NCBI GenBank assembly: GCA_022819825.1
Contig: JAJEGM010000038.1
Span: 1-64,000 of the forward strand
DNA: 64,000 bases
Direction: 5' to 3'
DNA from: Acidimicrobiia bacterium
GTDB taxonomy: Bacteria > Actinomycetota > Acidimicrobiia > Acidimicrobiales > Bin134
Shown: positions 33,412 to 42,998 of the stretch, in pieces
Layout of the letters: each line of letters starts with the position of its first letter
Position numbering within the stretch: position 1 is the first letter of the stretch
Notes under the pieces: model-generated
Database searches by the model: none
Told to the model about the DNA's origin: nothing
Seen by the model: only the letters and a program-made list of their open reading frames with translations
Program-made: the position numbers and the translations under genes

Positions 33412-34989
33412 ATGACTGAATCGAGGGAGTGGGCCAGCATTCCGCACATGGCCCACAGCGCTGTGGCCCGCTTCGGCGATGCCCCCGCGGTGGTGGAGGG
33501 CGACAACGTGGTGTCCTACGCAGAGCTAGGGCGCCAGGCCGACCAAGCGGCCGCGGCCATGCAGGCTGCCGGAGTAGAGCCCGGCGACCGGGTGGCGGTG
33601 TGGGCCTCCAACCGCTTGGAGTGGATCATCGCCGCACTGGGCCTTCAGTCGGCCGGGGCTGCGCTGGTGCCGGTGAACACTCGCTTCAAACCGGCCGAGA
33701 CCGCCTACATCCTGGCCCGTAGCCGAGCCCGCCTCTTGGTGGCCGAGTCCGGATTCGCCGGCATCGACCCCGACGGGCTGTTCCGCCAGGCCGACGCCGA
33801 CCTGTCGGCGCTGGAGCAGGTGGTGGTGCTGCCGCCCGGCGAGGCCGACAATGTGCCTGGCGCGGTGTCGTGGGCCGATTTTTTGAGGGCAGGGGAGTCG
33901 GTAGTCCCACACTCGGTGGAGGCCCGGCGACAGGCGGTGGGCCCGGACCAGATCAGCGACATCTTGTTCACGTCGGGCACCACCGGCGCACCCAAGGGCG
34001 TGATGATGACCCACGGCCAGACCCTGCGGCAGTTCTCCGACTGGTGCGACTTCGCCGATCTGCGTCAGGGCGACCGCTATCTGATCGTCAACCCCTTCTT
34101 CCACATGTTCGGCTACAAGGCCGGCTGGCTGGCCTGCCTGATGCGCGGCGCCACCGTGTACCCGATTCCGGTATTCGACGTCGACCAGGTGTTGAACCTG
34201 GTGGAGGCCGAACAAGTCACCGTGCTGCCCGGCCCGCCCACCGTCTACCAGACGATTCTCGACCATCCCACCCGCCCAACCCGGGACTTGTCCAGCCTGC
34301 GGGTGGCGGTCACCGGCGCGGCCGACATCCCGGTAGAGCTGATCCGCCGGATGCACGAGGAGCTGCCGTTCGAGCGGGTGTGTACCGGCTACGGCCTCAC
34401 CGAGGCCGGCACCTGCACGGGAACCCAGCCCGGCGACGACCCTGAGACCATCGCCACCACCGCGGGACGGGCCATGCCCGACCTAGAGGTGCGCATAGCC
34501 GACGGCGACCGGGAGGCCGCTCCCGGCGAGACCGGCGAGGTGCTGGTGCGGGGGTTCAGCGTGACAACCGGCTACTTCGACGATCCCGAGGCCACCGCCG
34601 CGGCCATCGATGCCGACGGGTGGCTCCACACTGGCGACCTGGGCATCTTGGACCACCGGGGCTACCTGAAGATCGCCGGGCGCATCAAGGACATGTTCAT
34701 CGTCGGCGGGTTCAACGCCTACCCCGCCGAGATTGAGAACATGCTTTTGGGCCATCCCGCCGTGGCCCAGGCCGCAGTAGTGGGGGTGCCCGACGAGCGA
34801 CTGGGGGAAGTGGGCCGGGCGTACATCGTGCCCCAGTCCGGCTCGGCTATCGATCCCGATGAGCTGATCGCCTGGTGCCGGGAGCGCATGGCCAACTACA
34901 AGGTGCCCCGCTCTGTTGTGTTGCGGGAGTCGTTCCCGCTCAACGCCACCGGCAAGGTGATGAAAAACGAGCTGCTGAAGGGTTCCTAG
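33412..34989 (+). CDS. Acyl-CoA synthetase (AMP-forming), FadD3-like
   Basis: A 525-residue ANL ligase with TSGTTGAPKGVMMTHGQ, a GYGLTEAG adenylate motif, HTGDLGILD and the catalytic Lys in NATGKVMKNEL. Overall pattern is nearest to FadD3-type ligases, which in mycobacteria activate a steroid C/D-ring acid, but this rests on impression. It directly follows the aldehyde dehydrogenase on the same strand. Its 3' end overlaps the convergent next gene by four bases, so no terminator fits between them. Confidence 0.85.
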   Translation: MTESREWASIPHMAHSAVARFGDAPAVVEGDNVVSYAELGRQADQAAAAMQAAGVEPGDRVAVWASNRLEWIIAALGLQSAGAALVPVNTRFKPAETAYILARSRARLLVAESGFAGIDPDGLFRQADADLSALEQVVVLPPGEADNVPGAVSWADFLRAGESVVPHSVEARRQAVGPDQISDILFTSGTTGAPKGVMMTHGQTLRQFSDWCDFADLRQGDRYLIVNPFFHMFGYKAGWLACLMRGATVYPIPVFDVDQVLNLVEAEQVTVLPGPPTVYQTILDHPTRPTRDLSSLRVAVTGAADIPVELIRRMHEELPFERVCTGYGLTEAGTCTGTQPGDDPETIATTAGRAMPDLEVRIADGDREAAPGETGEVLVRGFSVTTGYFDDPEATAAAIDADGWLHTGDLGILDHRGYLKIAGRIKDMFIVGGFNAYPAEIENMLLGHPAVAQAAVVGVPDERLGEVGRAYIVPQSGSAIDPDELIAWCRERMANYKVPRSVVLRESFPLNATGKVMKNELLKGS

Positions 34990-36509
34990 GCCTCGAACTG
35001 GAGCTTCAGCTCCCGCCGCAGGGTCTTGCCCGAGGGCAGCCGGGGAACCGCCTCCACGAAGTGCACGGCGTGGAGCCGCTTGTAGCCGGCCAGAGTGTCG
35101 GCCACCAGGGCTTTCAGCTCCTCTTCGGTGGCGGCCGCGCCGGAAGCCAACTGCACGGCGGCGGTCACCGCCTCGCCGGAATCGGGATCAGGCAGCCCGA
35201 ACACCGCGCAGTCCATCACATCGGGATGGCCCAGCAGCACCGCCTCCACTTCGGCGGGGGCCACTTGGAAGCCCTTCACCTTGATCATCTCCTTCACCCG
35301 GTCGGTGATGTGCAGCCACCCGTCGGGCTCCATCCAGCCGACATCACCGGTGCGGTACCACCCCGCGGCGAAGGCCTCGGCGTTGGCCTCCTCGGGTAGA
35401 TATCCGGCCATCATCGCCGGGCTGCGAGCCTGGATCTCGCCCACTTCTCCGGGGGCCAGCACCGCCCCGGTCTCCAAATGGGCGATGCGGATGTCCACGT
35501 CGTGGACGGGCGGCCCGGGAGAGTCCAGCCGCCACAGATCGGGCCGGTTCACCGGGTTGCTGGTGAGCACGGGCGCCTCGCTGGCCCCGTAGGCGGGCAT
35601 GAACGGAACCCCGGTGCGCTCGGTCACCCGCTGGGCCACGCTCTCGGTCACCGGGGTGGCGCCCCACATGATGTAGCGCAGGGACGACAGGTCGAACTCC
35701 TCCAGGTTGGGGTGGTTGGCCATGGCCAAGGCGATGGGGGCTACCGCCATCTCCAGGGTGATGCGGTCGGCCTCGATGGCGCTCAGCATGGCCTCGAGGT
35801 CGAACCGGGGGTGGAGCCGCACCGACGAGCCGGCCCACACCGACGAGAGCAGGTTGAGCAGCCCCAGGATGTGAAACGGCGGGGTGGTGATCTGGAAGCG
35901 GTCGTCGGAGGTCAAGCCCAGCACCTCGCCCCAGATGACGGCGGCGGCGTTGATGCTGGCGTGGGTGTGGCGCACCGCCTTGGGCATCCCGGTGGTGCCC
36001 GAGCTGAACATCAGCACCGCCTCGGTGTGATCCCAATCGAGCTCGACGGCGGGGGCATCGGCCGCGCTGTCGGCCAGGGCGGCGACCGCGGGGTCGTCGT
36101 CGAGATGGATCACCCGGCTGGCCAGGGGCTCGGGGAGGCGAAGATGGGTGTCGCCGTCGGTGATGGCCAGCACCGGCTCGGTGAGGTCGGCGGCGTGGGC
36201 GGTTTCGGCCTGCTTCCAGGCCGAGCTGATCATCACCGCGGAGGCCCCCAGCTTGAGGATGCCGTATACCGAGGTGAAGAACTCGGGGCGGTTCGAGGCC
36301 ATGACCGCTACCCGCTGGCAGGCGCCCACCCCCCGCTCGGCCAGCAGTCGGGCGAAGCCGTCAGCTTGTTGGTTGAACTCCTCGTAGATCAGGAAACGGT
36401 CTTCGAATCGGACGGCCACCCGGTCGCCAAACCGATCAGCGGCCGACTCCAGCAGGCTGTGGGCGCTGGTGCCTCGGGGGTACTCCAATGGCGGGAAGAT
36501 CGGGGGCAC
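34986..36509 (-). CDS. Acyl-CoA synthetase (AMP-forming)
   Basis: About 507 residues from GTG 36509, which starts VPPIFPPLEYP. The frame runs a further 23 codons upstream, but that part overlaps the preceding gene and is Arg/Pro-rich, unlike the family. FSSGTTGMPKAVRHTH, a YGASEAPV adenylate motif, RTGDVGWME and LPSGKTLRREL are present. It begins two bases after the stop of the carboxymuconolactone-decarboxylase-like gene, so the two form an operon. Confidence 0.86.
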   Translation of the reverse strand: MPPIFPPLEYPRGTSAHSLLESAADRFGDRVAVRFEDRFLIYEEFNQQADGFARLLAERGVGACQRVAVMASNRPEFFTSVYGILKLGASAVMISSAWKQAETAHAADLTEPVLAITDGDTHLRLPEPLASRVIHLDDDPAVAALADSAADAPAVELDWDHTEAVLMFSSGTTGMPKAVRHTHASINAAAVIWGEVLGLTSDDRFQITTPPFHILGLLNLLSSVWAGSSVRLHPRFDLEAMLSAIEADRITLEMAVAPIALAMANHPNLEEFDLSSLRYIMWGATPVTESVAQRVTERTGVPFMPAYGASEAPVLTSNPVNRPDLWRLDSPGPPVHDVDIRIAHLETGAVLAPGEVGEIQARSPAMMAGYLPEEANAEAFAAGWYRTGDVGWMEPDGWLHITDRVKEMIKVKGFQVAPAEVEAVLLGHPDVMDCAVFGLPDPDSGEAVTAAVQLASGAAATEEELKALVADTLAGYKRLHAVHFVEAVPRLPSGKTLRRELKLQFEA

Positions 36510-36511
36510 GG

Positions 36512-37147
36512 TTAGTGGTCGGCGTCGCCGGGGAAGCCCTTGCCCTCGAGCTCGGGATCGAGGGGCAGGTCGAAGCAATTGAACGCCACCGCCAGGGTGT
36601 CGTAGGCCCCCACGGTGAACAGCAGGTCCATTATCTGGCGGGTATCGAGCGCCTCAGCCAGCTCGTCCCAGGTGGCGTCACACCAGCCGTGGTCGTGGTG
36701 AAGCTCATCCACCGCCCGCAGCAGCAGGGCATCCTCAGGCGCCCATCCATCAATGGAATCGGCGGCAGTGCGTTCGATTTCCTCATCAGTCAGGCCTACT
36801 TCAAGGGCGGCGGCCGAGTGCTGGACCCACTCGTATTCGCTTCGGCGCAGCCACGCCACCCGCAGCACCGCCAATTCGATGGCCCGCCCCGGCAAGGTGT
36901 TGAAGTACAGCAGATGGCGATTGAACTCCAGGAATGCCTTGGCCAACTCGGGATAGTGGGCCATCACCGACAAAGCGTTGTTGGGACGCCTCACCTGCTG
37001 CTTGCGGTCGGCCTTGCGCTTGTCATAGGCCGATCCCGCAGGGGGCCGCATGGGTTCCATGGCGGCAAAGGCCTCCGGCGTCCACTCCGGCAGCTCCAGC
37101 GGGGCGATACGCGGTTGGTTTGCAGGGTTGTCGGCCGAGCTGTCCAC
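36512..37147 (-). CDS. Carboxymuconolactone decarboxylase (AhpD-like) family protein
   Basis: A 211-residue all-helical protein. The signature RRSEYEWVQHSAAALEVGLTD is typical; the redox CxxC of true AhpD is absent, so peroxidase activity is unlikely. The His after EYEW is conserved. Related proteins sit in aromatic and steroid degradation clusters with unclear function. It leads a two-gene operon with the acyl-CoA synthetase, which fits a role on a ring-cleavage intermediate. Confidence 0.82.
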   Translation of the reverse strand: MDSSADNPANQPRIAPLELPEWTPEAFAAMEPMRPPAGSAYDKRKADRKQQVRRPNNALSVMAHYPELAKAFLEFNRHLLYFNTLPGRAIELAVLRVAWLRRSEYEWVQHSAAALEVGLTDEEIERTAADSIDGWAPEDALLLRAVDELHHDHGWCDATWDELAEALDTRQIMDLLFTVGAYDTLAVAFNCFDLPLDPELEGKGFPGDADH

Positions 37148-37252
37148 CCGATCCTCCTTGGCTTTCAGCCCGGATGGTAACCGACTCTTCGAAGACCAAG
37201 ATCAACGCCCATGGTGGCCGGCGTCTGGTATGAACGGGGCGGAGGAGTTGCT

Positions 37253-38206
37253 GTGCGCATAGGACTGATGGTGGGGCCCGAGCGGCGCCGGTACGACACC
37301 AAAATTGCCCGCATGATCGAAGCGGCCCAAGAGGCCGAGGCGGCGGGGTTCTCGTCGGTGTGGATTCCGCAGATCCCCGACGAGTTTGACGCCATGACTG
37401 CGGCTGCGCTGATCGGATCGGCCACCTCGACGGTGGAGGTGGGAACCGCAGTGGTGGTGGCCCAAACCCGCCACCCCGTCGCGCTGTGCCAGCAGGTGCT
37501 CTCGGTGCAACTCGCTTGCGAAGGCCGGTTCAGCCTGGGCCTGGGCCCGTCGCACCACTGGATCGTGGAAGACATGCTGGGGCTGTCTTATGACCGGCCT
37601 GCGGCCCAGATCCGCTCGTATCTGGACGTTTTGGACCAAGCGCTGGCCGGCCCCGGCATGGTTCGGGTCGAAAACGAGCACTTCCACATCAACAACCCAC
37701 TGGATATAGCCGACCAGGCCTCCACCCCGGTGCTGCTGGCCGCCCTCGGGCCGGTGATGCTGCGGCTGGCCGGCTCTCGCACCGACGGCACCACGTTGTG
37801 GCTGGCTGACGAGAGGGCCATCGGCGAGTTCATCGCCCCTCGGATCAACGAAGCGGCGGCCGAGGCCGGTCGTCCCCCTCCTCGGATCGTGGCCGGAGTG
37901 CCAGTGTGCCTGTGCGCCCCCGGCGAGGTGGACACCGCCAAAAGCCGGGCTGAGCGATTGTTGGCCGAGGCTGAGGTGTCCCCCAACTACCAGCGGCTGT
38001 TGGACAGGGGTGACGCCGAGGGGGTGTCCGACATCATGGCCGTTGGGGATGAGGCCGCGGTGACAACGCGCCTCCGGTCGTTTGCCGACGCCGGGGTCAC
38101 CGACCTGTCGGTGCGAGTACTGCCCGTGGGCGACGGCCGCGACGAGCTCATCGCCTCCAGTCAGCGCACGAGGGAGTTCTTGTCCTCGGTGACGTCGGAT
38201 CTCTAG
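37253..38206 (+). CDS. F420-type LLM-class oxidoreductase
   Basis: About 317 residues, starting VRIGLMVGPERRRYDTK. The TIM-barrel hallmark ATSTVEVGTAVVVAQTRHPV and a GRFSLGLGPSH motif fit F420-dependent luciferase-like oxidoreductases. GGAGGAG lies a few bases before GTG 37253, making it a better start than the ATG 42 bases upstream. It would transfer hydride between F420 and an organic ketone or alkene. It is divergent from the carboxymuconolactone-decarboxylase-like gene and convergent with the amidohydrolase, ending 10 bases from it. Confidence 0.84.
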   Translation: MRIGLMVGPERRRYDTKIARMIEAAQEAEAAGFSSVWIPQIPDEFDAMTAAALIGSATSTVEVGTAVVVAQTRHPVALCQQVLSVQLACEGRFSLGLGPSHHWIVEDMLGLSYDRPAAQIRSYLDVLDQALAGPGMVRVENEHFHINNPLDIADQASTPVLLAALGPVMLRLAGSRTDGTTLWLADERAIGEFIAPRINEAAAEAGRPPPRIVAGVPVCLCAPGEVDTAKSRAERLLAEAEVSPNYQRLLDRGDAEGVSDIMAVGDEAAVTTRLRSFADAGVTDLSVRVLPVGDGRDELIASSQRTREFLSSVTSDL

Positions 38207-38215
38207 TCGTGCGGC

Positions 38216-39505
38216 TCAGGCCGCGGGCTGGATCTGATTGAGGGGGTTCATGCCCGGGCAGCCTTTGGCCCGCTCGGGGATGTCGGCGTAGTCGATGGGG
38301 GTGGCCACCTCGGCTTTGGTCGGACAGAACTGCTCGGCCAGTGGGGCCAACGCCTCCAAGTCGAAGCCGTACACCTCAGCGGCATTCGTGCTGAGGATCT
38401 GCGTGGTCTCCTCTTCAGTGAGGTTGGCGAAAGTCAGCCGCAGGTGCTCCCGGGTGTAGGGATGAGACCCCTCGATGTGGGGGTAGTCGGAGCCCCACAT
38501 CACGCGGTCGACACCAACCGTGCGGGTGAGCAGCGCCTCGGCCGGTCGAAGGAACGACGCCCCGATGTAGCACTGGCGGGCGAAGTACTCGCTAGGGGTG
38601 AGCGACATGTCGGCCACGGCCTGGCTGCCGAACACCGTTTCAGAGCCGTACTTGGAGTACTTCATCCGGTGGAAGAAGCTCTCCAGCCTCTCCAGGGTCT
38701 CGGGCACCCAGGCAGTGCCGGTCTCGGTGGTCACGTACTTCAGCGTGGGATAGCGCTCGAACACCCCCGAAAACATGAGATGCCACAGCGCCCGCTGGGT
38801 CCACCAGGTGGCCTCCAGAATGAACATGGCCAACGACGACGGGAAGTGGTTGCCGTAGTTGGGCGACCCGCCACCGGCATGGTGGTTCAGCGGGAGTCCG
38901 GCCGCCGCGGTGGCCGCCCAAATGGGCTCGTAGCTCTTGGAGTACAGCGGCTCGAACGGTGAGTCGGGCGGAGCGCCGGGGATGAGGACGCCACCTTTCA
39001 ACCCATGCTCGGCGGCCCACTCGATCTCTTTGACCGACCCCTCCACATCGCCCAAGAACACCTGGGCGATTCCGGCCCTGCGCTCGGGCGCCTGGCTCAC
39101 AAAGTCGGCCACCCACCGGTTGTGGGCTCGAAGCCCGGCCCAGCGATGCTCGAAGTTGTCGCTATAGGGCGGCGCCTCGAAGGCGGTGGCTGCCGGCGGG
39201 GCGAACGGGGGCTGGGTATTGGGGAAAAGCACCTCGGCAATGAAGCCGTCGGCCTCCTGCTCAGCTAGGCGATCGGATGAAGACCAATTGCGATGGCCCC
39301 ACACCTCGGGATCGCCGTCCACCCCCACCTCCATGGGCGAGCGCTCCATGTCGGCAAACATCTCCTTGCGCCGCTCGTTGTGCCCGTCCATGTAGTCGGC
39401 CCACTCGTCAAACTCCGCGTGGTAGCGCGACTCCAAGTAAGGCCGGTAGTCCCTCAAGTCTGCACCACAGTGAGTGTCGGCACTGATGACGATGTGATGA
39501 TCCAT
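38216..39505 (-). CDS. Amidohydrolase-2 family metal-dependent hydrolase
   Basis: A 429-residue barrel protein. SADTHCGADLRDY at the start, LPLNHHAGGGSPNYG in the middle and the ligand Asp in MWGSDYPHIEGSHPY near the end are typical of COG2159. It is longer than its paralogue at 22082 and only loosely similar. GGGGAG precedes ATG 39505 by about six bases. The final 40 residues, with several Pro and a CPGMNP motif, fall outside the usual fold. Hydrolysis or decarboxylation of a cyclic acid is likely. Confidence 0.84.
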   Translation of the reverse strand: MDHHIVISADTHCGADLRDYRPYLESRYHAEFDEWADYMDGHNERRKEMFADMERSPMEVGVDGDPEVWGHRNWSSSDRLAEQEADGFIAEVLFPNTQPPFAPPAATAFEAPPYSDNFEHRWAGLRAHNRWVADFVSQAPERRAGIAQVFLGDVEGSVKEIEWAAEHGLKGGVLIPGAPPDSPFEPLYSKSYEPIWAATAAAGLPLNHHAGGGSPNYGNHFPSSLAMFILEATWWTQRALWHLMFSGVFERYPTLKYVTTETGTAWVPETLERLESFFHRMKYSKYGSETVFGSQAVADMSLTPSEYFARQCYIGASFLRPAEALLTRTVGVDRVMWGSDYPHIEGSHPYTREHLRLTFANLTEEETTQILSTNAAEVYGFDLEALAPLAEQFCPTKAEVATPIDYADIPERAKGCPGMNPLNQIQPAA

Positions 39506-39527
39506 CGGTTTCTCCCCTGCAGAAAAT

Positions 39528-40517
39528 CTAGTTGCTCACGTCGATGACGACCCTGCCGCGGATTTCTCCGGCGAGGATGGCGGCGGCGGCGGTGGGGACG
39601 TCGGACAGAGCGATGGTGTCGGTCATGGAGTCGAGTTTGGCGGTGTCTAGGTCGCGGGCGAGGCGGTTCCAGGCTTGGGCTCGGCGCTCGGCGGGCTCGT
39701 AGACGCAGTTGATGCCGGCCAGGGTCACGGCCCGGAGGATGAAGGGGGCCACTGAGCTGGGCAAGTCCATGCCCTGGGCCAGGCCGCAGGCGGCTACGCA
39801 CCCGTGGGGCTGGGTCTGCGAGATGATGTTGGCCAGGGTGTGGCTGCCCACTGTGTCAACCCCTCCGGCGAATCGGGCCTTGCCCAAGGGGCGGGCTGGG
39901 CCGGAGAGCTCGTCGCGGTGGATGAGCTCGGACGCCCCTAGATCGCGCAAGTAGTCGCCCTCGGTGTCGATGCGGCCGCTGGAGGCCACCACCTCATAGC
40001 CAAGCTGGGCCAGCACCGCGACGGCGACGCTGCCCACCCCGCCGGCGGCCCCGGTTACCACCACCGGGCCGGAATCAGGGGTGATGTCGTGCTCCTCGAG
40101 GGCTAGCACGCAAAGCATGGCGGTGTAGCCGGCGGTGCCCACGGCCATGGCCTGGTGGGTGGAGTAGGCGTCGGGCAGGGGGGTGAGCCAGCCGCCGTCC
40201 ATGGCCGCTTTGGTGGCCATGCCCCCCCAATGCGACTCGCCCACATCCCAGCCGTTAACGATCACCTTGTCGCCCGGCGACCATGCCGGGTCGTCGCTGC
40301 GGGCCACCGTGCCGGCCAGGTCGATGCCCGGGACCATGGGCCAGGTGCGCACGATGGGGGCGCCGTTCACGACGGCCAGGCCGTCTTTGTAGTTGAGGGT
40401 CGAATAGTCAACGTCCACGATCACCGCACGGTCGGGTAATTCGGCGTCGTCGAGTTCGGTGATGGAATGGGACAAGTTGCCGTCGTCGTCTTGGCTAAGG
40501 AGAAGGGCCCTGAACAT
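39528..40517 (-). CDS. acuI: Zinc-free medium-chain reductase of the YhdH/AcuI (acrylyl-CoA reductase) group
   Basis: A 329-residue quinone-oxidoreductase-like MDR. The YSTLNYKDGLAV start and PMVPGIDLAGTV are diagnostic of YhdH/AcuI. TGAAGGVGS binds NADPH, and the structural-zinc Cys cluster is absent. AcuI reduces acryloyl-CoA to propionyl-CoA, which would suit propionate or DMSP breakdown. It is followed upstream by the CoA-transferase on the same strand with a 33-base gap. The exact substrate is inferred from family only. Confidence 0.82.
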   Translation of the reverse strand: MFRALLLSQDDDGNLSHSITELDDAELPDRAVIVDVDYSTLNYKDGLAVVNGAPIVRTWPMVPGIDLAGTVARSDDPAWSPGDKVIVNGWDVGESHWGGMATKAAMDGGWLTPLPDAYSTHQAMAVGTAGYTAMLCVLALEEHDITPDSGPVVVTGAAGGVGSVAVAVLAQLGYEVVASSGRIDTEGDYLRDLGASELIHRDELSGPARPLGKARFAGGVDTVGSHTLANIISQTQPHGCVAACGLAQGMDLPSSVAPFILRAVTLAGINCVYEPAERRAQAWNRLARDLDTAKLDSMTDTIALSDVPTAAAAILAGEIRGRVVIDVSN

Positions 40518-40550
40518 CCCGTCAGCCTGCCTCAGGCGACTCCAGCCCGC

Positions 40551-41768
40551 CTACCCGAGGATTCCGTCCGCGCCGAGGCGGTCTATTTCTTCTTCAGAGA
40601 GGCCGGCAATTGTCTGTAGCACGGAGTGGGTGCTGGCTCCGAGGGTTTCGGCGGGGGATTGGTCGGTTTCGGACCGGGAGAACTTAATGGGGAAGGCGGG
40701 GCCGAGGCGGTTGGTGGGGTTGGGAGAGTGGGGGTGTTGGAGGGGGACCAGGGCTTGGCGGTGTTGGATTTGGGGGTCGGCGACGGCGGCGTAGGCGGAG
40801 GCCACTGCCCCGGCGGGAACGCGGATGTGGTGCAGCCGGGCCACCAGCTCTTCAGTGGTCTGCTCAGCCATCCACGCGGCCACTTCACCGCAGATTTCGG
40901 CCCGATTGTCGGCCCGAACCGGCACATTCGGGCCCAGCTCCCACAGATCGGGCCGGCCCATCTCCTCGGTTAGCCGCTTGAATTGAGCGTCGGAGGTGAT
41001 CACCAGGGTTACCCAGCCGTCTTGGGCCTCAAAGGTGTCCAATATGCCCCGTGGGTCGCCGTTGCCGATGCGATCGGGCAGGCCCCGCTCGCGGTAAAGG
41101 TCCAGAGGCTCGTCCCACAGCATCGTGACCAGGCTGTCGAGCATGGCCACGTCGATGTATTGCCCTTGACCGTCTATGTCCCGCTGACGCAGCGCAGCCA
41201 CCACCCCCAGAGCACAGAGGGCAGCAGGAAACTGGTCACCCACGGTTACCCCAGCCTTGGTAGGTGGCCCGTCGGGGAAGCCCGACTTGGCCATCAACCC
41301 CGATCGGCCCTGAATGATGAGATCCATAGAGGCCAGATCGGCATCGGGCCCGTCGGGCCCGTATCCGGTGATGGAAGCGTGGATCAGCCGGGGATTCAGC
41401 TCCGCCAGCGTCTCATAGCCCACCCCCAGCGAGTCCATGACTCCGGGCCGAAAGTTGTCCACCAGCACGTCGACGTTGGCCACCAACCTTCGAAACGCCT
41501 CGGCGCCCTCGGGATGGCCCAAGTCCATCACCACGCTCCGCTTGCCCCGCCCCTTGCGCAGGTAGCTGATGCCGATGTCTTCGGGCCCCATGGCCTCCGA
41601 CTGCTCGCCATCAGGCCCCACCCACGGCGGAATGCGCCAGGTCACGTCCCCACCCGGCGGATCCACCCGAATGACCTCCGCCCCCAATGAAGCCAAGAAC
41701 CAAGTGCAAACCGGCCCCGAAACCACCCGAGTCAAGTCAACAACCCGAACACCCTCCAACGGCTTCAT
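40551..41768 (-). CDS. CaiB/BaiF family (class III) CoA-transferase
   Basis: A 405-residue class III CoA-transferase. It begins MKPLEGVRVVDLTRVVSGP. The catalytic Asp is in LASMDLIIQGRSG, and SVVMDLGHPEG and NFRPGVMD are family motifs. It moves CoA between carboxylic acids without ATP. The start lies a few bases from the divergent thiolase reading frame, so their promoters must overlap coding sequence. The C-terminal end is Gly/Asp-rich and normal in length. Confidence 0.88.
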   Translation of the reverse strand: MKPLEGVRVVDLTRVVSGPVCTWFLASLGAEVIRVDPPGGDVTWRIPPWVGPDGEQSEAMGPEDIGISYLRKGRGKRSVVMDLGHPEGAEAFRRLVANVDVLVDNFRPGVMDSLGVGYETLAELNPRLIHASITGYGPDGPDADLASMDLIIQGRSGLMAKSGFPDGPPTKAGVTVGDQFPAALCALGVVAALRQRDIDGQGQYIDVAMLDSLVTMLWDEPLDLYRERGLPDRIGNGDPRGILDTFEAQDGWVTLVITSDAQFKRLTEEMGRPDLWELGPNVPVRADNRAEICGEVAAWMAEQTTEELVARLHHIRVPAGAVASAYAAVADPQIQHRQALVPLQHPHSPNPTNRLGPAFPIKFSRSETDQSPAETLGASTHSVLQTIAGLSEEEIDRLGADGILG

Positions 41769-41831
41769 GCTCCCTTGCTTACCATTTCCCCAAGTCGCAA
41801 CCCATCCCCACCGCGACTAGACATTGAGGCC

Positions 41832-42998
41832 GTGGCCAAACACCCGTTTCACGACGTCGCCATCGTCGGCATCGCCAACTCTGAACAAGCCCGTGTCCTT
41901 GAAGGACACGATTCCACCACCATTACCTTCCAAGCCGTCCACCGGGTGCTGGCCGACACTGGCCTCACCCCGTGGGACATCGACGGCGTCGCCGCAGGCC
42001 CATTCAGCGGGCCGCTCACCTACTACATGCGCAACGGCCCCGCCTGGCGGAGCCACATGGCCCCCTCCATCCCCATCATCTTGGATGCGGCCTCGGCCAT
42101 CGCCACCGGCCAGTGCCACACCGTGCTGGTGGCCCACGGATCGGCGGGAATCTACACCGAGCGGGCTTCCACCGCCCCGTGGACCCGGCCGGCCAACGAG
42201 TTCGTGGTGGCCTACGGCATGTTCACCGCAGCCGAGTTCGCCCTCATCGCCCAGCGCCACATGCACATGCACGGCACCACCCATGAGCAGCTGGCCACGG
42301 TGGCGGCCACCATCCGCAACAACGGCCACGCCCACCCCGAGGCGGTGTACCACGGCCGGGGGCCGTTCACCCCCGACGACATCTTGGCGTCCCGCATGGT
42401 GTCCGACCCCTTCCACCTGCTCGATTGCGCCATGACCTCCGAGGGGGCCTGCGCGCTGATCCTCACCACCCGGGAGCGGGCCCAAGACCTGCCCAACAAG
42501 CCGGTGTATATCCTGGGCGGGGCCTGCGACAGCTTCGGTCCCTCCTACCAGCACCCGCCGGCGTGGGACTTGGCCGGCCCCAGCGGCCGCAACAACGGCT
42601 ACACCGGCCGGTGGGCCGCGCAGAAGTCGTTCGCCATGGGCGAGCTCGGCCCCACCGATGTGGACGTGTGCGAGTTCTACGACCCGTTCTCGTTCGAGAT
42701 CATCCGCCAGTTCGAGGCCTACGGGTTCTGCGAAGAGGGCGAGGGCGGCGACTTCATCATGGACGGCCGCATCGGCCCCGGCGGGCAGTTCCCGGTTACC
42801 ACCGACGGGGGGACGATGTCGTTCAGCCACGGTGGGGCGGCGGTGCAGCAGCTCCAACGAGTCATCCGGGGGGTGGAGCAGCTGAGGGGCACCTGCGTGT
42901 CGTCCCAAGTGCCTGATGCCCAAGTGGCCATGTGCTCCAACGGCGGTGCCGGTGCGCTGTTCACCGACGTGATGCTGCTGGGAACGGAGACGCCATGA
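41832..42998 (+). CDS. Thiolase-fold protein (SCP-x/lipid-transfer-protein type)
   Basis: About 388 residues. The N-terminal AIVGIANSEQARV, the GAGALFTDVML end and DPFHLLDCAMTSEGACALI in the middle mark the non-condensing thiolase branch that includes Ltp aldolases. The start is uncertain; GTG 41832 fits the family, and an in-frame TTG at 41775 is possible. Its stop overlaps the ATG of the DUF35 gene by four bases. Such a pair resembles Ltp2 and its DUF35 partner in steroid side-chain cleavage. Confidence 0.82.
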   Translation: MAKHPFHDVAIVGIANSEQARVLEGHDSTTITFQAVHRVLADTGLTPWDIDGVAAGPFSGPLTYYMRNGPAWRSHMAPSIPIILDAASAIATGQCHTVLVAHGSAGIYTERASTAPWTRPANEFVVAYGMFTAAEFALIAQRHMHMHGTTHEQLATVAATIRNNGHAHPEAVYHGRGPFTPDDILASRMVSDPFHLLDCAMTSEGACALILTTRERAQDLPNKPVYILGGACDSFGPSYQHPPAWDLAGPSGRNNGYTGRWAAQKSFAMGELGPTDVDVCEFYDPFSFEIIRQFEAYGFCEEGEGGDFIMDGRIGPGGQFPVTTDGGTMSFSHGGAAVQQLQRVIRGVEQLRGTCVSSQVPDAQVAMCSNGGAGALFTDVMLLGTETP

